Source: Acinetobacter celticus
GTDB lineage: Bacteria; Pseudomonadota; Gammaproteobacteria; Pseudomonadales; Moraxellaceae
Reading direction: 5' to 3'
NCBI RefSeq assembly: GCF_001707755.1
Contig: NZ_MBDL01000001.1
Span: 62,001 to 126,000, forward strand
DNA length: 64,000 bases
The notes under the pieces: generated by a model
Database searches by the model: none
The model's input: the letters and a program-made list of their open reading frames with translations, nothing else
Told to the model about the DNA's origin: nothing
Part shown: piece by piece, positions 50,366-60,155 of the stretch
How the letters are laid out: the number at the start of each line of letters is the position of its first letter
Numbering within the stretch: the stretch's first letter is position 1
Program-made: the position numbers and the translations under genes

Positions 50366-51889
50366 ATGACAACTATTATCAAGCAAGACGACTTGATCAC
50401 ATCGGTAAAAGATGCGCTTCAGTTTATTTCTTACTATCATCCACAAGACTTCATCCAAGCGATGAGCCGTGCATATGATCGTGAAGAGAACAAAGCTGCT
50501 AAAGACGCCATCGCACAAATCTTAATTAATTCACGTATGTGTGCAGAAGGTCATCGCCCAATCTGTCAAGATACGGGAATTGTGAACGTCTTTCTTGAAG
50601 TGGGCTTAGACGTTAAATTTGATTTAACCCTCAGCCTAGACGATGCAATTAATGAAGGTGTTCGTCAAGGTTACCTTGAAAACTCAAACATTCTTCGTGC
50701 CTCTGTTTTAGCCGACCCTGCTTTTGGTCGTAAAAATACCAAAGACAACACGCCTGCAGTGATTCACTACAAACTCGTACCGGGTAATAAAGTTGATATT
50801 ACTGTTGCAGCCAAAGGTGGTGGTTCAGAAAACAAATCTAAACTGGCCATGCTCAATCCATCTGACTCAATTGTCGATTGGGTACTGAAAACTGTTCCGA
50901 CAATGGGTGCAGGTTGGTGTCCACCGGGTATGTTGGGTATTGGTATTGGTGGTACTGCTGAAAAAGCCATGATGCTTGCCAAAGAAGCACTCATGGAAGA
51001 AATCAACATGGACGAATTACTTCGTCGTGGACCTGAAAATAAAATTGAAGAACTCCGTATGGAAATCTTCGAAAAAGTAAATGCTTTGGGCATTGGTGCG
51101 CAAGGTCTTGGCGGTCTTACCACGGTTCTAGACATTAAAATTAAAGATTACCCATGTCATGCTGCTGGAAAACCAGTCGGTATGATTCCGAACTGTGCTG
51201 CAACGCGTCATGCACACTTCACATTAGATGGCTCAGGTATTGCACATATTCAAGCGCCTAAATTGTCTGACTACCCTGCTGTGACTTGGGATTCTTCAAG
51301 CTCTAAACGTGTAGACCTAGACAACATCACTCAAGAAGAAATGAACGCTTGGCAACCAGGCGATACCTTATTGCTTAACGGCACAATTTACACAGGTCGT
51401 GATGCGGCGCATAAACGTATGTGTGAAATGTTAGATAACGGTGAAGAACTTCCTGTTGATCTTAAAGGTAAATTCATTTACTACGTGGGTCCAGTCGATC
51501 CAATTGGTGATGAAGTGGTTGGTCCTGCAGGTCCAACAACGGCAACCCGTATGGACAAATTTACTCGTCAAGTTTTAGAAGCCACTGGCTTGTACGGCAT
51601 GATTGGTAAAGCAGACCGTGGTCCAACAGCCATAGAAGCAATCAAAGACAACAAAGCCACTTATTTAATGGCTGTTGGCGGTGCTGCTTACTTAGTTTCT
51701 AAAGCAGTACGTCAAGCTGAAGTCGTGGCTTTTGCTGACTTGGGTATGGAAGCCATCTACAAATTTGTGGTTGAAGATATGCCAGTATCAGTAGCGGTTG
51801 ACGTAAATGGTAGCTCTATTCACGCCACTGCACCAAAAATTTGGCAAGCCAAAATTGGTAAAATTCCAGTGATTGACGCTGCGGGTTAA
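50366..51889 (+). CDS. fumA: Class I fumarate hydratase (4Fe-4S)
   Basis: Interconverts fumarate and malate in the TCA cycle with an oxygen-sensitive iron-sulfur cluster. 507 residues, the two-domain class I form. Cluster Cys67 (RPICQDTG), Cys185 (GWCPPGMLG) and Cys277 (PNCAATRH) are present, as are GGGSENKSKL and the C-terminal domain (YYVGPVDPIG, GKADRGP). Strong start context and terminator. I use fumA as a class label; the enzyme could equally be named fumB. Confidence 0.95.
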   Translation: MTTIIKQDDLITSVKDALQFISYYHPQDFIQAMSRAYDREENKAAKDAIAQILINSRMCAEGHRPICQDTGIVNVFLEVGLDVKFDLTLSLDDAINEGVRQGYLENSNILRASVLADPAFGRKNTKDNTPAVIHYKLVPGNKVDITVAAKGGGSENKSKLAMLNPSDSIVDWVLKTVPTMGAGWCPPGMLGIGIGGTAEKAMMLAKEALMEEINMDELLRRGPENKIEELRMEIFEKVNALGIGAQGLGGLTTVLDIKIKDYPCHAAGKPVGMIPNCAATRHAHFTLDGSGIAHIQAPKLSDYPAVTWDSSSSKRVDLDNITQEEMNAWQPGDTLLLNGTIYTGRDAAHKRMCEMLDNGEELPVDLKGKFIYYVGPVDPIGDEVVGPAGPTTATRMDKFTRQVLEATGLYGMIGKADRGPTAIEAIKDNKATYLMAVGGAAYLVSKAVRQAEVVAFADLGMEAIYKFVVEDMPVSVAVDVNGSSIHATAPKIWQAKIGKIPVIDAAG

Positions 51890-51903
51890 TTGACCTAAGC
51901 AAT

Positions 51904-51936
51904 AAAAAAGCACTCTATATTTAGGGTGCTTTTTTA
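51904..51936 (+). terminator. Terminator of fumA
   Basis: AAAAAAGCACTCTA/TAGGGTGCTTTTTT with one mismatch, 14-bp stem, then T residues. Confidence 0.88.
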
Positions 51937-51945
51937 TTACTGCAA

Positions 51946-52161
51946 TTACGATGAATCTGTAAAAATCTTATGCTCAGCGAGTCTTTTCATCATTTCAATC
52001 ATAAAACAATACAACTTTAATCTGGTCTGAATACTGCCCTGACTAAAAAAGCACACAATCCACGCCTCAATCTCATTCGTTTTATAAATCTTCAAAATCG
52101 AGCTAGCGTAGAGTCGTTTTAGCTTTTTTTGGGTGAAAATACTTGTCCCTAGATGGATATA
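51946..52161 (-). other. Startless 71-codon open frame, possible gene remnant
   Basis: On the minus strand a frame stays open for 71 codons between two stops (ending at TAA 51946-51948) and reads ASSILKIYKTNEIEAWIVCF, later MIEMMKRLAEHKIFTDSS. It has a protein-like look (helical, balanced charge) but no ATG near the beginning. It may be the tail of a lost gene or chance in AT-rich DNA. Nothing else was seen between fumA and the next gene. Confidence 0.3.
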
Positions 52162-52195
52162 TTAAAAGTCCCCTTCAGAAGAATTTTTTAGCTAA

Positions 52196-52912
52196 TTACC
52201 ACGTCCGAGGATCCCACAATTTAAAAGGCTTAACCAATTGTACATCTGTTGCTGGATCATATTGACTGCGTTTAATTTTTTGTGCATTTTTGCGTACTTT
52301 GCCATGTTGCTGATCTTCTGCTACAAAGTTAAAGCTGGTCGATTTCAGCTGGGTAAAAGCAATTTCATTTTTCCCGATACGCTCTGACATCAGTATCAAT
52401 GGCCCCGACACGGCATGACGGGTTGCAAGATTTTCTTCATCGTATTTCACAAAATAAGATTGCCCTGCTTCCACGGTAAAATCTAAATACTTTGGTTTTT
52501 GAAAATGATTAATTCCCAAAGGGCGACTGCTTGAAAGGCGATACGTTCCCGCAGGCAATTCTACCCAATAATAATGATTGTTTAACAAACTCGGAATGCG
52601 TTCGCTATTTAAAAACAAACTACTGGCAACAATTTCTTGACGATTCCACTTACTATCAGGCCGATATAAATACACCACAGCAGCTTGATCGTGTTGAGGT
52701 TTGATCGTTTGAAAATGATTGCCCTGCGCCTGATTGACCCAACCACCAATCGTGAACACACCAATACGGTACTGTTCCATGATGCTGGGTTCATGTTGTA
52801 CATTCACCTCTTTCAAGGTAGAAACTAAGTGTGGTTGCTGTTCAAGAGATGATTTTCCATGACAGCCCAAAAGTACCAAACTGCTGAGTATTACCAAACA
52901 CACACCACGCAT
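52196..52912 (-). CDS. DUF2846-type lipoprotein
   Basis: 238 residues. Signal peptide with lipobox LLGC (Cys17). The middle reads AAVVYLYRPDSKW and later YYWVELPAGTYRL, the DUF2846 pattern of a short beta-sandwich lipoprotein; LDFTVEAGQSYFVKYD follows. Such proteins sit in the envelope and have no known function. Single gene. Confidence 0.82.
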   Translation of the reverse strand: MRGVCLVILSSLVLLGCHGKSSLEQQPHLVSTLKEVNVQHEPSIMEQYRIGVFTIGGWVNQAQGNHFQTIKPQHDQAAVVYLYRPDSKWNRQEIVASSLFLNSERIPSLLNNHYYWVELPAGTYRLSSSRPLGINHFQKPKYLDFTVEAGQSYFVKYDEENLATRHAVSGPLILMSERIGKNEIAFTQLKSTSFNFVAEDQQHGKVRKNAQKIKRSQYDPATDVQLVKPFKLWDPRTW

Positions 52913-53025
52913 GATTATCCCTCACTGCGTATTTTTTATTTTGATTGATTGTTTTAAGTTTTAGCTGTGGCCATTCCCAGCCATCCTGCTGAGATTAACA
53001 TTCAGATTTCTTTTTTAAAATAAAA

Positions 53026-53058
53026 AAACGTGTGCAAATTTAAGATTTACACACGTTT
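53026..53058 (-). terminator. Terminator of clpX
   Basis: AAACGTGTGCAAAT/ATTTACACACGTTT, 14-bp stem with one mismatch, 19 bases beyond the clpX stop. Confidence 0.8.
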
Positions 53059-53077
53059 CTGACGAACAGCACTAAAC

Positions 53078-54391
53078 TTATGCAGACTTGGAATTAATTA
53101 CTTTCAAATCGGCCTTTGGCGCTACATCATCTTTTGGGTTTTTTAGTTGGCGCTCTGGCTTAAACTCAGGTTTCGCTTCACCATTAATCACGGCTTCTGA
53201 AACAACCACAGTACCAACATCGGTACGGCTTGGTAAATCGTACATAGTTTCAAGTAAAGAGTTTTCTAAGATTGAACGTAAACCACGTGCACCAGTATTC
53301 CGATCTAGCGCTTTTTTCGCTACCGCACGTAATGCACTCGGTTCAAAAACCAAATCAACATCTTCCATGTCAAACAAGTATTCATACTGACGTGTTAAAG
53401 CATTCTTCGGCTCTGTCAAAATTTGCATTAATGCATCTTCATCCAGTTCATCCAAAGTCGCAATCACTGGTAAACGACCAATAAACTCTGGAATTAAACC
53501 AAATTTAACCAAGTCAGTCGCTTCTACTTGACGGAACAAGTCAGATAATTTTTTAGTTTCATCTTTCTTGCGTACTTCTGCCGTAAAACCAATACCGCCT
53601 TTTTCCTGACGTTGCTGCACAATTTTCTCTAAACCAGAAAATGCACCGCCACAAATAAACAGGATATTTGAAGTATCAATTTGAATGAATTCTTGTTGCG
53701 GATGCTTACGTCCACCTTGTGGCGGAATAGATGCAACCGTACCTTCAATCATTTTCAACAAAGCTTGTTGTACACCTTCACCCGATACATCACGAGTAAT
53801 AGATGGGTTTTCAGATTTACGGGTAATCTTGTCAATCTCATCAATATAGATAATGCCTTTTTGGGCCTTTTCTACATCGTAATCGGCTTTTTGCAAAAGC
53901 TTTTGAACAATGTTCTCGACATCTTCACCGACATAGCCTGCTTCCGTTAACGTTGTTGCATCTGCCATAGCAAATGGAACATCTAATAAACGTGCAAGAG
54001 TTTGTGCAAGTAAAGTTTTACCCGAGCCTGTTGGCCCAACCAACATGATGTTGCTCTTTGAAATTTCAACACCATCTTCAGGTTTTTTACCGCTAGTGCT
54101 GGCTTTCAAACGCTTGTAATGATTGTAAACTGCAACGGACAAGGTTTTCTTCGCGACATCTTGCCCAATAACGTACTGGTCTAATGCAGCACGTATTTCA
54201 TGAGGCTTTGGCAACGGTCGTGTTGCCCAGTCGTTCGATTCAACTTGTTGACTGGTTTGCACCAAATCTAAGCATACGTCCACACATTCATTACAGATGT
54301 ACGCGTCCTCACCTGCAATCAGTTTCCCGACTTCAGACTGCGTTTTACCGCAAAATGAGCAATGCTTTTGTCCTTGAGGATGTTCGGACAT
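53078..54391 (-). CDS. clpX: ClpX unfoldase, ATPase of the ClpXP protease
   Basis: Hexameric AAA+ unfoldase that feeds tagged proteins into ClpP. About 437 residues from ATG 54391 (GGAG five bases upstream; a GTG two codons earlier lies inside that ribosome site). Zinc domain with four Cys (CSFCGK, CNECVD), Walker A GPTGSGKT, Walker [10 protein letters not shown], pore loop GYVGEDVE, and IGF-type ClpP loop ([10 protein letters not shown]). 29 bases after clpP. Confidence 0.97.
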   Translation of the reverse strand: MSEHPQGQKHCSFCGKTQSEVGKLIAGEDAYICNECVDVCLDLVQTSQQVESNDWATRPLPKPHEIRAALDQYVIGQDVAKKTLSVAVYNHYKRLKASTSGKKPEDGVEISKSNIMLVGPTGSGKTLLAQTLARLLDVPFAMADATTLTEAGYVGEDVENIVQKLLQKADYDVEKAQKGIIYIDEIDKITRKSENPSITRDVSGEGVQQALLKMIEGTVASIPPQGGRKHPQQEFIQIDTSNILFICGGAFSGLEKIVQQRQEKGGIGFTAEVRKKDETKKLSDLFRQVEATDLVKFGLIPEFIGRLPVIATLDELDEDALMQILTEPKNALTRQYEYLFDMEDVDLVFEPSALRAVAKKALDRNTGARGLRSILENSLLETMYDLPSRTDVGTVVVSEAVINGEAKPEFKPERQLKNPKDDVAPKADLKVINSKSA

Positions 54392-54420
54392 ATTCACTCC
54401 AATTTTTCAATCTTTAAAAC

Positions 54421-55026
54421 TTATGGACGTTTAGATAAAACTTCGTCCACAAGACCGTATTCTTTTGCCTGCTGTGCAGTCATGAAGTTGTCACGGTCAG
54501 TATCTTTAGCCAGACGTTCATAGTCTTGACCACTGTGTTCTGCCATTAATCGGTTCAAACGCTCTTTAATGAATAGAATTTCACGTGCATGAATTTCAAT
54601 ATCAGATGCTTGACCGCGGAAACCACCTAATGGCTGGTGAATCATGACACGCGCATTTTCAAGGCAATAACGTTTGCCTTTGGCGCCTGCATTAAGCAAA
54701 AATGCACCCATAGAAGCGGCCTGACCCATGCAATACGTCACGACATCTGGTTTAATAAACTGCATCGTGTCATAAATGGCCATGCCCGCAGTTACAGAAC
54801 CACCCGGTGAATTGATATATAAATGAATATCTTTATCTGGGTTTTCTGCTTCTAAAAACAACATTTGCGCAACAATTAAGTTCGCCATGTTGTCTTCGAC
54901 TTCACCAGTCATGAAAATTACACGTTCACGTAAAAGGCGTGAATAAATATCAAAAGAACGCTCGCCACGAGAAGATTGCTCAACCACCATTGGTACAAGT
55001 GCGTTTTCAATTGTTGGAACATACAT
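54421..55026 (-). CDS. clpP: ClpP protease proteolytic subunit
   Basis: Serine protease barrel of ClpXP. 201 residues from ATG 55026, the family start ([17 protein letters not shown]); the frame runs 28 codons further without coding character. Catalytic Ser105 (GQAASMGAF), His130 (MIHQPLGG) and a C-terminal Asp (DTDRDNF) are in order; GGSVTAG oxyanion loop present. Between tig and clpX, the standard order. Confidence 0.97.
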   Translation of the reverse strand: MYVPTIENALVPMVVEQSSRGERSFDIYSRLLRERVIFMTGEVEDNMANLIVAQMLFLEAENPDKDIHLYINSPGGSVTAGMAIYDTMQFIKPDVVTYCMGQAASMGAFLLNAGAKGKRYCLENARVMIHQPLGGFRGQASDIEIHAREILFIKERLNRLMAEHSGQDYERLAKDTDRDNFMTAQQAKEYGLVDEVLSKRP

Positions 55027-55181
55027 ACGTTTATTTATTCCTAAATTTTTGTTACCCAACCCATATTCACAATATGAGGGATATTTGACGAAATTGCAAA
55101 AGATTCCCAATTAAATAGCAGATATTTTTTGCAGAAGCTTTGTGAATTCAGGACAATTTATAGCTTTACAATATCAATAAA

Positions 55182-55206
55182 AAAAAGGCGCCTAAAGCGC
55201 CTTTTT
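55182..55206 (-). terminator. Terminator of tig
   Basis: Perfect 10-bp stem AAAAAGGCGC/GCGCCTTTTT with loop CTAAA, 15 bases beyond the tig stop. It would separate tig from clpP-clpX at least in part. Confidence 0.9.
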
Positions 55207-55220
55207 CACCGAGCTAAAAA

Positions 55221-56552
55221 TTAGCCTTGTTGACGAGCTTGTTGCTCTTTCAATAAGTCTTCATAGCTTACAGCTGTTTCTGTTACTTTAGCAGATGCCA
55301 AGATGTGATCTACCACTTGGTCTTCTAAAATAACTGATTCGATTTGAGCGCGTTGCTGTTTATCGTTGTTAAAGAATTCAATCACTTCATTTGGATCTTC
55401 GTAAGAAGAAGCCATTTCATTGATGTACGCTTCAACACGTGCTTGGTCAACTTCAAGTTTAGCATCAGCCAATACTTTGCTTACCAATACACCTAGTTTA
55501 ACTGCTTTTTCAGCTTGTTCTTTGAACAAGTCATCTGGAAGCATGCTGCTGTCAAATGCTTTCGCACCTTGAGCACCAAACTGCTGTGTGAACTGTTGAA
55601 TCATTTGCTGACGTTGACGATCAATTTCTTGAGCCAACATTGCTTCTGGAAGTTCAACTTCGTTGGCAGCAACTAGCGCATCAAAAGCTGCACCTTTCAC
55701 TTGGTTGCGAAGGCCATTTTTCACTTCACGTTCCATATTTTTGCGAACGTCAGCTTTTAATTTTTCAACGCCTTCTTCTTCAGTCAAACCAAATACTTTT
55801 AAGAATTCAGCATCAATTTCTGGAAGTTTTTGTTTTTCAACAAGCTTAACTGTAATTTTGAATTGAGCAGTTTTACCAGCAAGATTTTCAGCTTGGTAGT
55901 CTTCAGGGAAAGTTACTTCAATTTCTTTCTCTTCGCCCTTCTTCATACCAATGATGCCGTCTTCGAAGCCAGGAATCATGCGACCAGAACCTAAAACAAG
56001 TTTAAAGTCTTCTGCAGAACCGCCTTCAAATTTTTCGCCGTCAATTGAACCTTCGAAGTCAAAAGTAACTTGCATGTCTTTTTTAGCCATGCCTTTTGTT
56101 TCAGCCCAACCTGCGCGTTGTTTTTGAAGATTTTCAATCATCTTCTCGACATCGCTGTCATTTACTTCAGTCGTTTTACGCTCAACGTTTAAGCCTTCGA
56201 ATTTAACGTCTACTTCTGGATAAACTTCAACAGTTGCTTGATAAACTAAAACATCATCTTTCATTTCAGTTGAATCAATGTTTGGCATACCAACAGCATT
56301 GATTTTTTCTTGCTGAATGGCTTCGAAAACTGTGTCACGAATGATGTCGTTTACAACTTCTTGGTAAAGACCAGCGCCATATTCACGACGAACAACGTTT
56401 ACAGGCACTTTACCTTGACGGAAGCCGTTGATCTTTACAGTTTTGGCAGTGCGTTTCAAACGAGCTTCAAATTGCTCGTTAATACGGCTCGTCGGTACAG
56501 ATACATTTAAACGACGGGCAACGCCCGAAACCGCTTCAGAAGTTACTTGCAT
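55221..56552 (-). CDS. tig: Trigger factor
   Basis: Ribosome-bound chaperone and prolyl isomerase. 443 residues: ribosome-binding N-terminus ([17 protein letters not shown]), FKBP-type isomerase domain ([29 protein letters not shown]), then a helical C-terminal chaperone domain. First gene of tig-clpP-clpX, transcribed leftward. Confidence 0.97.
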   Translation of the reverse strand: MQVTSEAVSGVARRLNVSVPTSRINEQFEARLKRTAKTVKINGFRQGKVPVNVVRREYGAGLYQEVVNDIIRDTVFEAIQQEKINAVGMPNIDSTEMKDDVLVYQATVEVYPEVDVKFEGLNVERKTTEVNDSDVEKMIENLQKQRAGWAETKGMAKKDMQVTFDFEGSIDGEKFEGGSAEDFKLVLGSGRMIPGFEDGIIGMKKGEEKEIEVTFPEDYQAENLAGKTAQFKITVKLVEKQKLPEIDAEFLKVFGLTEEEGVEKLKADVRKNMEREVKNGLRNQVKGAAFDALVAANEVELPEAMLAQEIDRQRQQMIQQFTQQFGAQGAKAFDSSMLPDDLFKEQAEKAVKLGVLVSKVLADAKLEVDQARVEAYINEMASSYEDPNEVIEFFNNDKQQRAQIESVILEDQVVDHILASAKVTETAVSYEDLLKEQQARQQG

Positions 56553-56900
56553 GGCTTCCTCGATATTTTGTTAAAAAACAGGTTAAAAAAAAGTGCCACA
56601 TTATATGACAACATTTAAAGATATACAAAATAGCATTATAGCACCTCTTTTTCCTCTTATTTTTTCTGACTGTAATTCCGATAAGAAATTCATAAGCCAT
56701 GATAGATTTACAATTTTTGTTTATTTTTTATTAAAAACAATAAAACTCACGACCAATATCCATATTTTTATATTATTTTCAATTAGTTAAAATCAATCCA
56801 CCTTATACCTAAGTCCAACCTTCACCGACTACCGCCCCTCTTGCTTGAGCATTTATAGCTATAGCACCATTCTTCTTTACAGATACAGAAACGACCTCTA
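56553..56900. other. AT-rich region, possibly decayed TonB-receptor DNA
   Basis: About 350 bases upstream of tig. No gene recognised. It is next to the relic at 56901, and short pieces near 56800-56900 might be earlier parts of the same lost receptor, but I could not align them. Confidence 0.35.
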
Positions 56901-57050
56901 AACGACAACGTGGGTGTGAGAATTACGCTATACAATATTTTTAATCAGAATTTTATTGATTTTGAAAAATGGGGGCCTCACTCTTACAACAACAATCGTC
57001 ATACTCAAGAAGGTCGTCGCGTTCAATTAGACATAACCGTTACCTACTAA
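56901..57050 (+). pseudogene. Relic of a TonB-dependent receptor (C-terminal 49 residues)
   Basis: An uninterrupted frame reads NDNVGVRITLYNIFNQNFID, then HTQEGRRVQLDITVTY and a TAA stop: the last two strands of a TonB-dependent receptor with the aromatic C-terminus used by BAM. Upstream the frame is broken and no barrel can be read. A terminator follows, as it would after an intact gene. It belongs to the same kind of gene as the two receptors to its right. Confidence 0.8.
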
Positions 57051-57070
57051 TTATCTCAATTTATTTATAT

Positions 57071-57098
57071 AAAAAAACCTGCTCTGGCAGGATTTTTT
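57071..57098 (+). terminator. Terminator after the TonB-receptor relic
   Basis: AAAAAACCTGC/GCAGGATTTTT with a TCTG loop and T run: a functional-looking terminator left behind after the gene decayed. Between it and 57,320 only AT-rich DNA is seen. Confidence 0.8.
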
Positions 57099-57324
57099 CT
57101 TCTAAAGCATCAACTTTAATCATTCACTGTTAAAACAACAGCAATTTTACTTATAACTTAAGTATTAAACCAACAATCCAGATCACCCCAAATACTCTAA
57201 ATATACAATATACAATATAAAACAATATCTTAAATTAAAAATGTTATATAGTAACATCTAAATAAACATTTATATCTTTAAATTCTACCGTCAATAACAA
57301 TGTCATAAAGATGCAATAAAAAAC

Positions 57325-57343
57325 AAGAATCATTATTATTCGC
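57325..57343 (+). promoter_or_regulatory. Possible Fur box upstream of TonB receptor 1
   Basis: Best alignment gives 13 of 19 matches to the Fur consensus; it includes AATCATTATTATT. About 33 bases upstream of the ATG, so it would overlap a promoter. Weaker than the box at 60024. Confidence 0.45.
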
Positions 57344-57375
57344 ATACAAATTCACAACATTGTCTCAGGTTTGAA

Positions 57376-59658
57376 ATGGCCTTCATAAAAACGCGTAAGA
57401 AAATTGTCTCATCTGCCATCGCTTCTTCTCTATCTGTTCTTGCTGTCAATGCATATGCACAAGACCAAGTCACAACACTAGAAACGATTCATCAAGATGT
57501 CGCAACAGAACAACAGAGCTTAAAAGTAGACAAATCTGCGAACAGTAAATATGTTGCACCTTTATTAGATACACCAAAATCTGTTTCGGTTATTTCTAAA
57601 CAACTTATTGAAGATACCCAAGTCACAACTTTAAGTGATGCTTTGCGTACTGTGCCTGGTATTACCCTTGGCGCAGGTGAAGGTGGTAACCCAAACGGCG
57701 ACCGTCCGTTTATTCGTGGTTACAGCTCTGAAAGCTCGATGTATGTCGATGGTGTACGTAGCGCATCATCGCAAAACCGTGAAATGTTTGCTGTAGAGCA
57801 AGTTGAAGTGACTAAAGGTTCCGCTTCTGCTTTAGGTGGTGCTGGTTCTGTTGGTGGCAGTATCAACATGATTTCTAAAGTTGCGAAAAATGGTGACTTT
57901 TTAGAAGGTTCTGTTGGCGCAGGTACAGATAATTATCAACGTATTACTTTAGACGGCAACAAAGACTTTGGTAATGGCATTGCAGCCCGTGTTGCGGTCA
58001 TGGGTCACAAAAATGAAAAAGCCGGTCAAGCTGATGGCGCTGAATATGCGCGTGTTGGTATTGCACCAAGCATTACCTTTGGTCTAGATACACCTACCCG
58101 TGCGACATTAAGTTACTACTACTTAAAATCTGACGATACGCCAGATTCAGGTGTGCCATATTGGAATTCGTCAAACAATACAGCGACAGGTAAACCACTG
58201 GATGTAAAACAAGGCGTTTACTATGGTTGGAAAGATCGTGACTTTCAAAAACAAGAAAATCAGATTGGTACCATTAAACTTGAACATGATCTAACTGATA
58301 ATTTAACTATCAGTAATACTGCCGTTTACAGTAACTCTAAAAATGATTATTTGTGGACACAACCCGATGATTCAAAATTAAACATTGCGAATGGAAGTGT
58401 CGCTCGCCGCGCCAATTCACGGATTACAGATACAAATACATTTACTGACCAATTGGCTTTAACGGGCAAATTTAATACTGGTTCAATTAAACACAGCTTT
58501 AATGTGGGTGCAGAATATTCAGATCAAGAATCTGACAAAGGCAATTACACAATTTATGATTTAAACGGCTCTACTACAACATTACCTAATGGTAAATTAA
58601 ATGATATCGCTAATGGTTCTCTGAATATTAGTGGCCCTGGTGGATGCTCAGGGCTTATTGGGGCTGCATCTAACTACTGGTGTACAGATGCTTATAACCC
58701 AAATTCTAGAGATCCATGGTTAGGTCGTATTTCTGCAAATAAAGCGATAACAACAACAACGGCTCAAACAACCTCAGTTTATCTACTAGATAGCATTGAA
58801 TTCACCCCACAATGGTTATTGGACTTAGGCGTTCGCTGGGATAAATTCGAAACTGAATTAAAAACCAATACAACAGGCGCCAAAATTGAAAATGATACGG
58901 ACTTTTTCTCTTATCAAGCGGGCTTAACCTTTAAACCTGCAGAAAATGGTAGCATTTATGCAAGCTTCGCAACTTCAGCCAACCCTGTGGGTGTAGATGC
59001 AGGAGATGGTTCTGAAACTGCCGTTACTGCTGTTAATAAAGATTTAGACCCTGAAGAAAGTCGCACATTTGAGATTGGTACAAAGTGGGATTTGTTCAAC
59101 GAAAAATTGAATTTAACCGCAGCTATTTTCCGTACAGAAAAGCAGAATACCCGTATCTCACTTGATGCAAATACCACAACCAATGGTGGTGCAAGTAAAG
59201 TCGATGGCTTTGAGCTTGGACTAAACGGTAACATTACCGACAAATGGGCTGTTTCTGCTGGTTATACCTATTTAGACAGTGAATCGACTAAAAATGGTGT
59301 CAGCTGTCGCGGTACAACGTGTACCGACCAAACAGCTTACAATGGTAATGTCATGCCAAACGTTGCCAAAAACAGTGCAACACTTTGGACAACGTACCAA
59401 GTTCTTCCACAGCTGAACTTAGGTGTTGGTGCTATTGCCATGGATAAAGTTTATGGTGATTTAGCCAACACTAAATATGTTCCAGGCTATGTTCGTTACG
59501 ACGCAATGGCGCGTTATAACGTCAATAAGAATGTTGATTTACAACTTAACGTAAACAACTTATCTGATGAACGCTATTTCACTAAGGCCTTTGCATCGCA
59601 CTATGCCACTGAAGCAGAAGGTCGTAGTGCAGTACTGTCTGTTAACTTCAAATACTAA
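57376..59658 (+). CDS. TonB-dependent siderophore receptor 1 (Fiu-like)
   Basis: 760 residues. Signal peptide ending at AYAQ, then a TonB-box/plug region (TPKSVSVISKQLIEDT, LRTVPGITLGAGEGG, RPFIRGY) and a 22-strand barrel ending in an aromatic residue (VNFKY). The plug resembles catecholate/hydroxamate siderophore receptors such as Fiu and PiuA. Two loop cysteine pairs (near 417-430 and 642-648) may be disulfides. Ligand not readable. A possible Fur box lies upstream and a strong terminator follows. Confidence 0.92.
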   Translation: MAFIKTRKKIVSSAIASSLSVLAVNAYAQDQVTTLETIHQDVATEQQSLKVDKSANSKYVAPLLDTPKSVSVISKQLIEDTQVTTLSDALRTVPGITLGAGEGGNPNGDRPFIRGYSSESSMYVDGVRSASSQNREMFAVEQVEVTKGSASALGGAGSVGGSINMISKVAKNGDFLEGSVGAGTDNYQRITLDGNKDFGNGIAARVAVMGHKNEKAGQADGAEYARVGIAPSITFGLDTPTRATLSYYYLKSDDTPDSGVPYWNSSNNTATGKPLDVKQGVYYGWKDRDFQKQENQIGTIKLEHDLTDNLTISNTAVYSNSKNDYLWTQPDDSKLNIANGSVARRANSRITDTNTFTDQLALTGKFNTGSIKHSFNVGAEYSDQESDKGNYTIYDLNGSTTTLPNGKLNDIANGSLNISGPGGCSGLIGAASNYWCTDAYNPNSRDPWLGRISANKAITTTTAQTTSVYLLDSIEFTPQWLLDLGVRWDKFETELKTNTTGAKIENDTDFFSYQAGLTFKPAENGSIYASFATSANPVGVDAGDGSETAVTAVNKDLDPEESRTFEIGTKWDLFNEKLNLTAAIFRTEKQNTRISLDANTTTNGGASKVDGFELGLNGNITDKWAVSAGYTYLDSESTKNGVSCRGTTCTDQTAYNGNVMPNVAKNSATLWTTYQVLPQLNLGVGAIAMDKVYGDLANTKYVPGYVRYDAMARYNVNKNVDLQLNVNNLSDERYFTKAFASHYATEAEGRSAVLSVNFKY

Positions 59659-59700
59659 ATTTCAAATTAAAACGCATCTGTAATATATGGGTTTTAAGCT

Positions 59701-59734
59701 AAAAAATAGCCTCTTTTATAGAGGCTATTTTTTT
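59701..59734 (+). terminator. Terminator of TonB receptor 1
   Basis: AAAAAATAGCCTC/GAGGCTATTTTTT, 13-bp stem with a 7-nt loop and T run. Confidence 0.92.
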
Positions 59735-60023
59735 CAGAATACATTTCGTAGCACTACCACTATTTTCTGTCAATTTTCTTAATAAGATAAAACTATGTGT
59801 GCCCTATTTGGAATAATCGTTTTTGATCTCAATTCGCTCGAACTCTCATGTTGTACTTCAACAAAAACGACCACTTATTCAATCTAAAAATTATAACTTT
59901 TAGTAAAAATATCAGTAAATCATCCGTTCATAGACCATTTTTTTAATAGTTTTTCCAAATGAATTAAGTTTAGTTAAACAATATTTCCAACAACAAATTA
60001 TAAAAATGAATGATTTTATTATT
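59735..60023. other. Intergenic region between the two receptors
   Basis: About 290 AT-rich bases with no gene seen; it holds the promoter of receptor 2, next to the Fur box. Confidence 0.4.
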
Positions 60024-60042
60024 GCTAATGATAATTATTAGC
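60024..60042 (+). promoter_or_regulatory. Fur box upstream of TonB receptor 2
   Basis: GCTAATGATAATTATTAGC matches the 19-bp Fur consensus at 16 of 19 positions and is itself nearly palindromic (the symmetry extends to TTGC/GCAA). It lies 114 bases before the start codon. Iron repression by Fur is the expected effect. Confidence 0.8.
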
Positions 60043-60155
60043 AATAACATTCACAACAATTGTTACAGGCCATAACAATTCACCCATTATTACTTCATGA
60101 AGTTGTGAGCATCGAAGTAGTAATGGTTCCTTCCTAATAATTTCAGGACTTGAAC

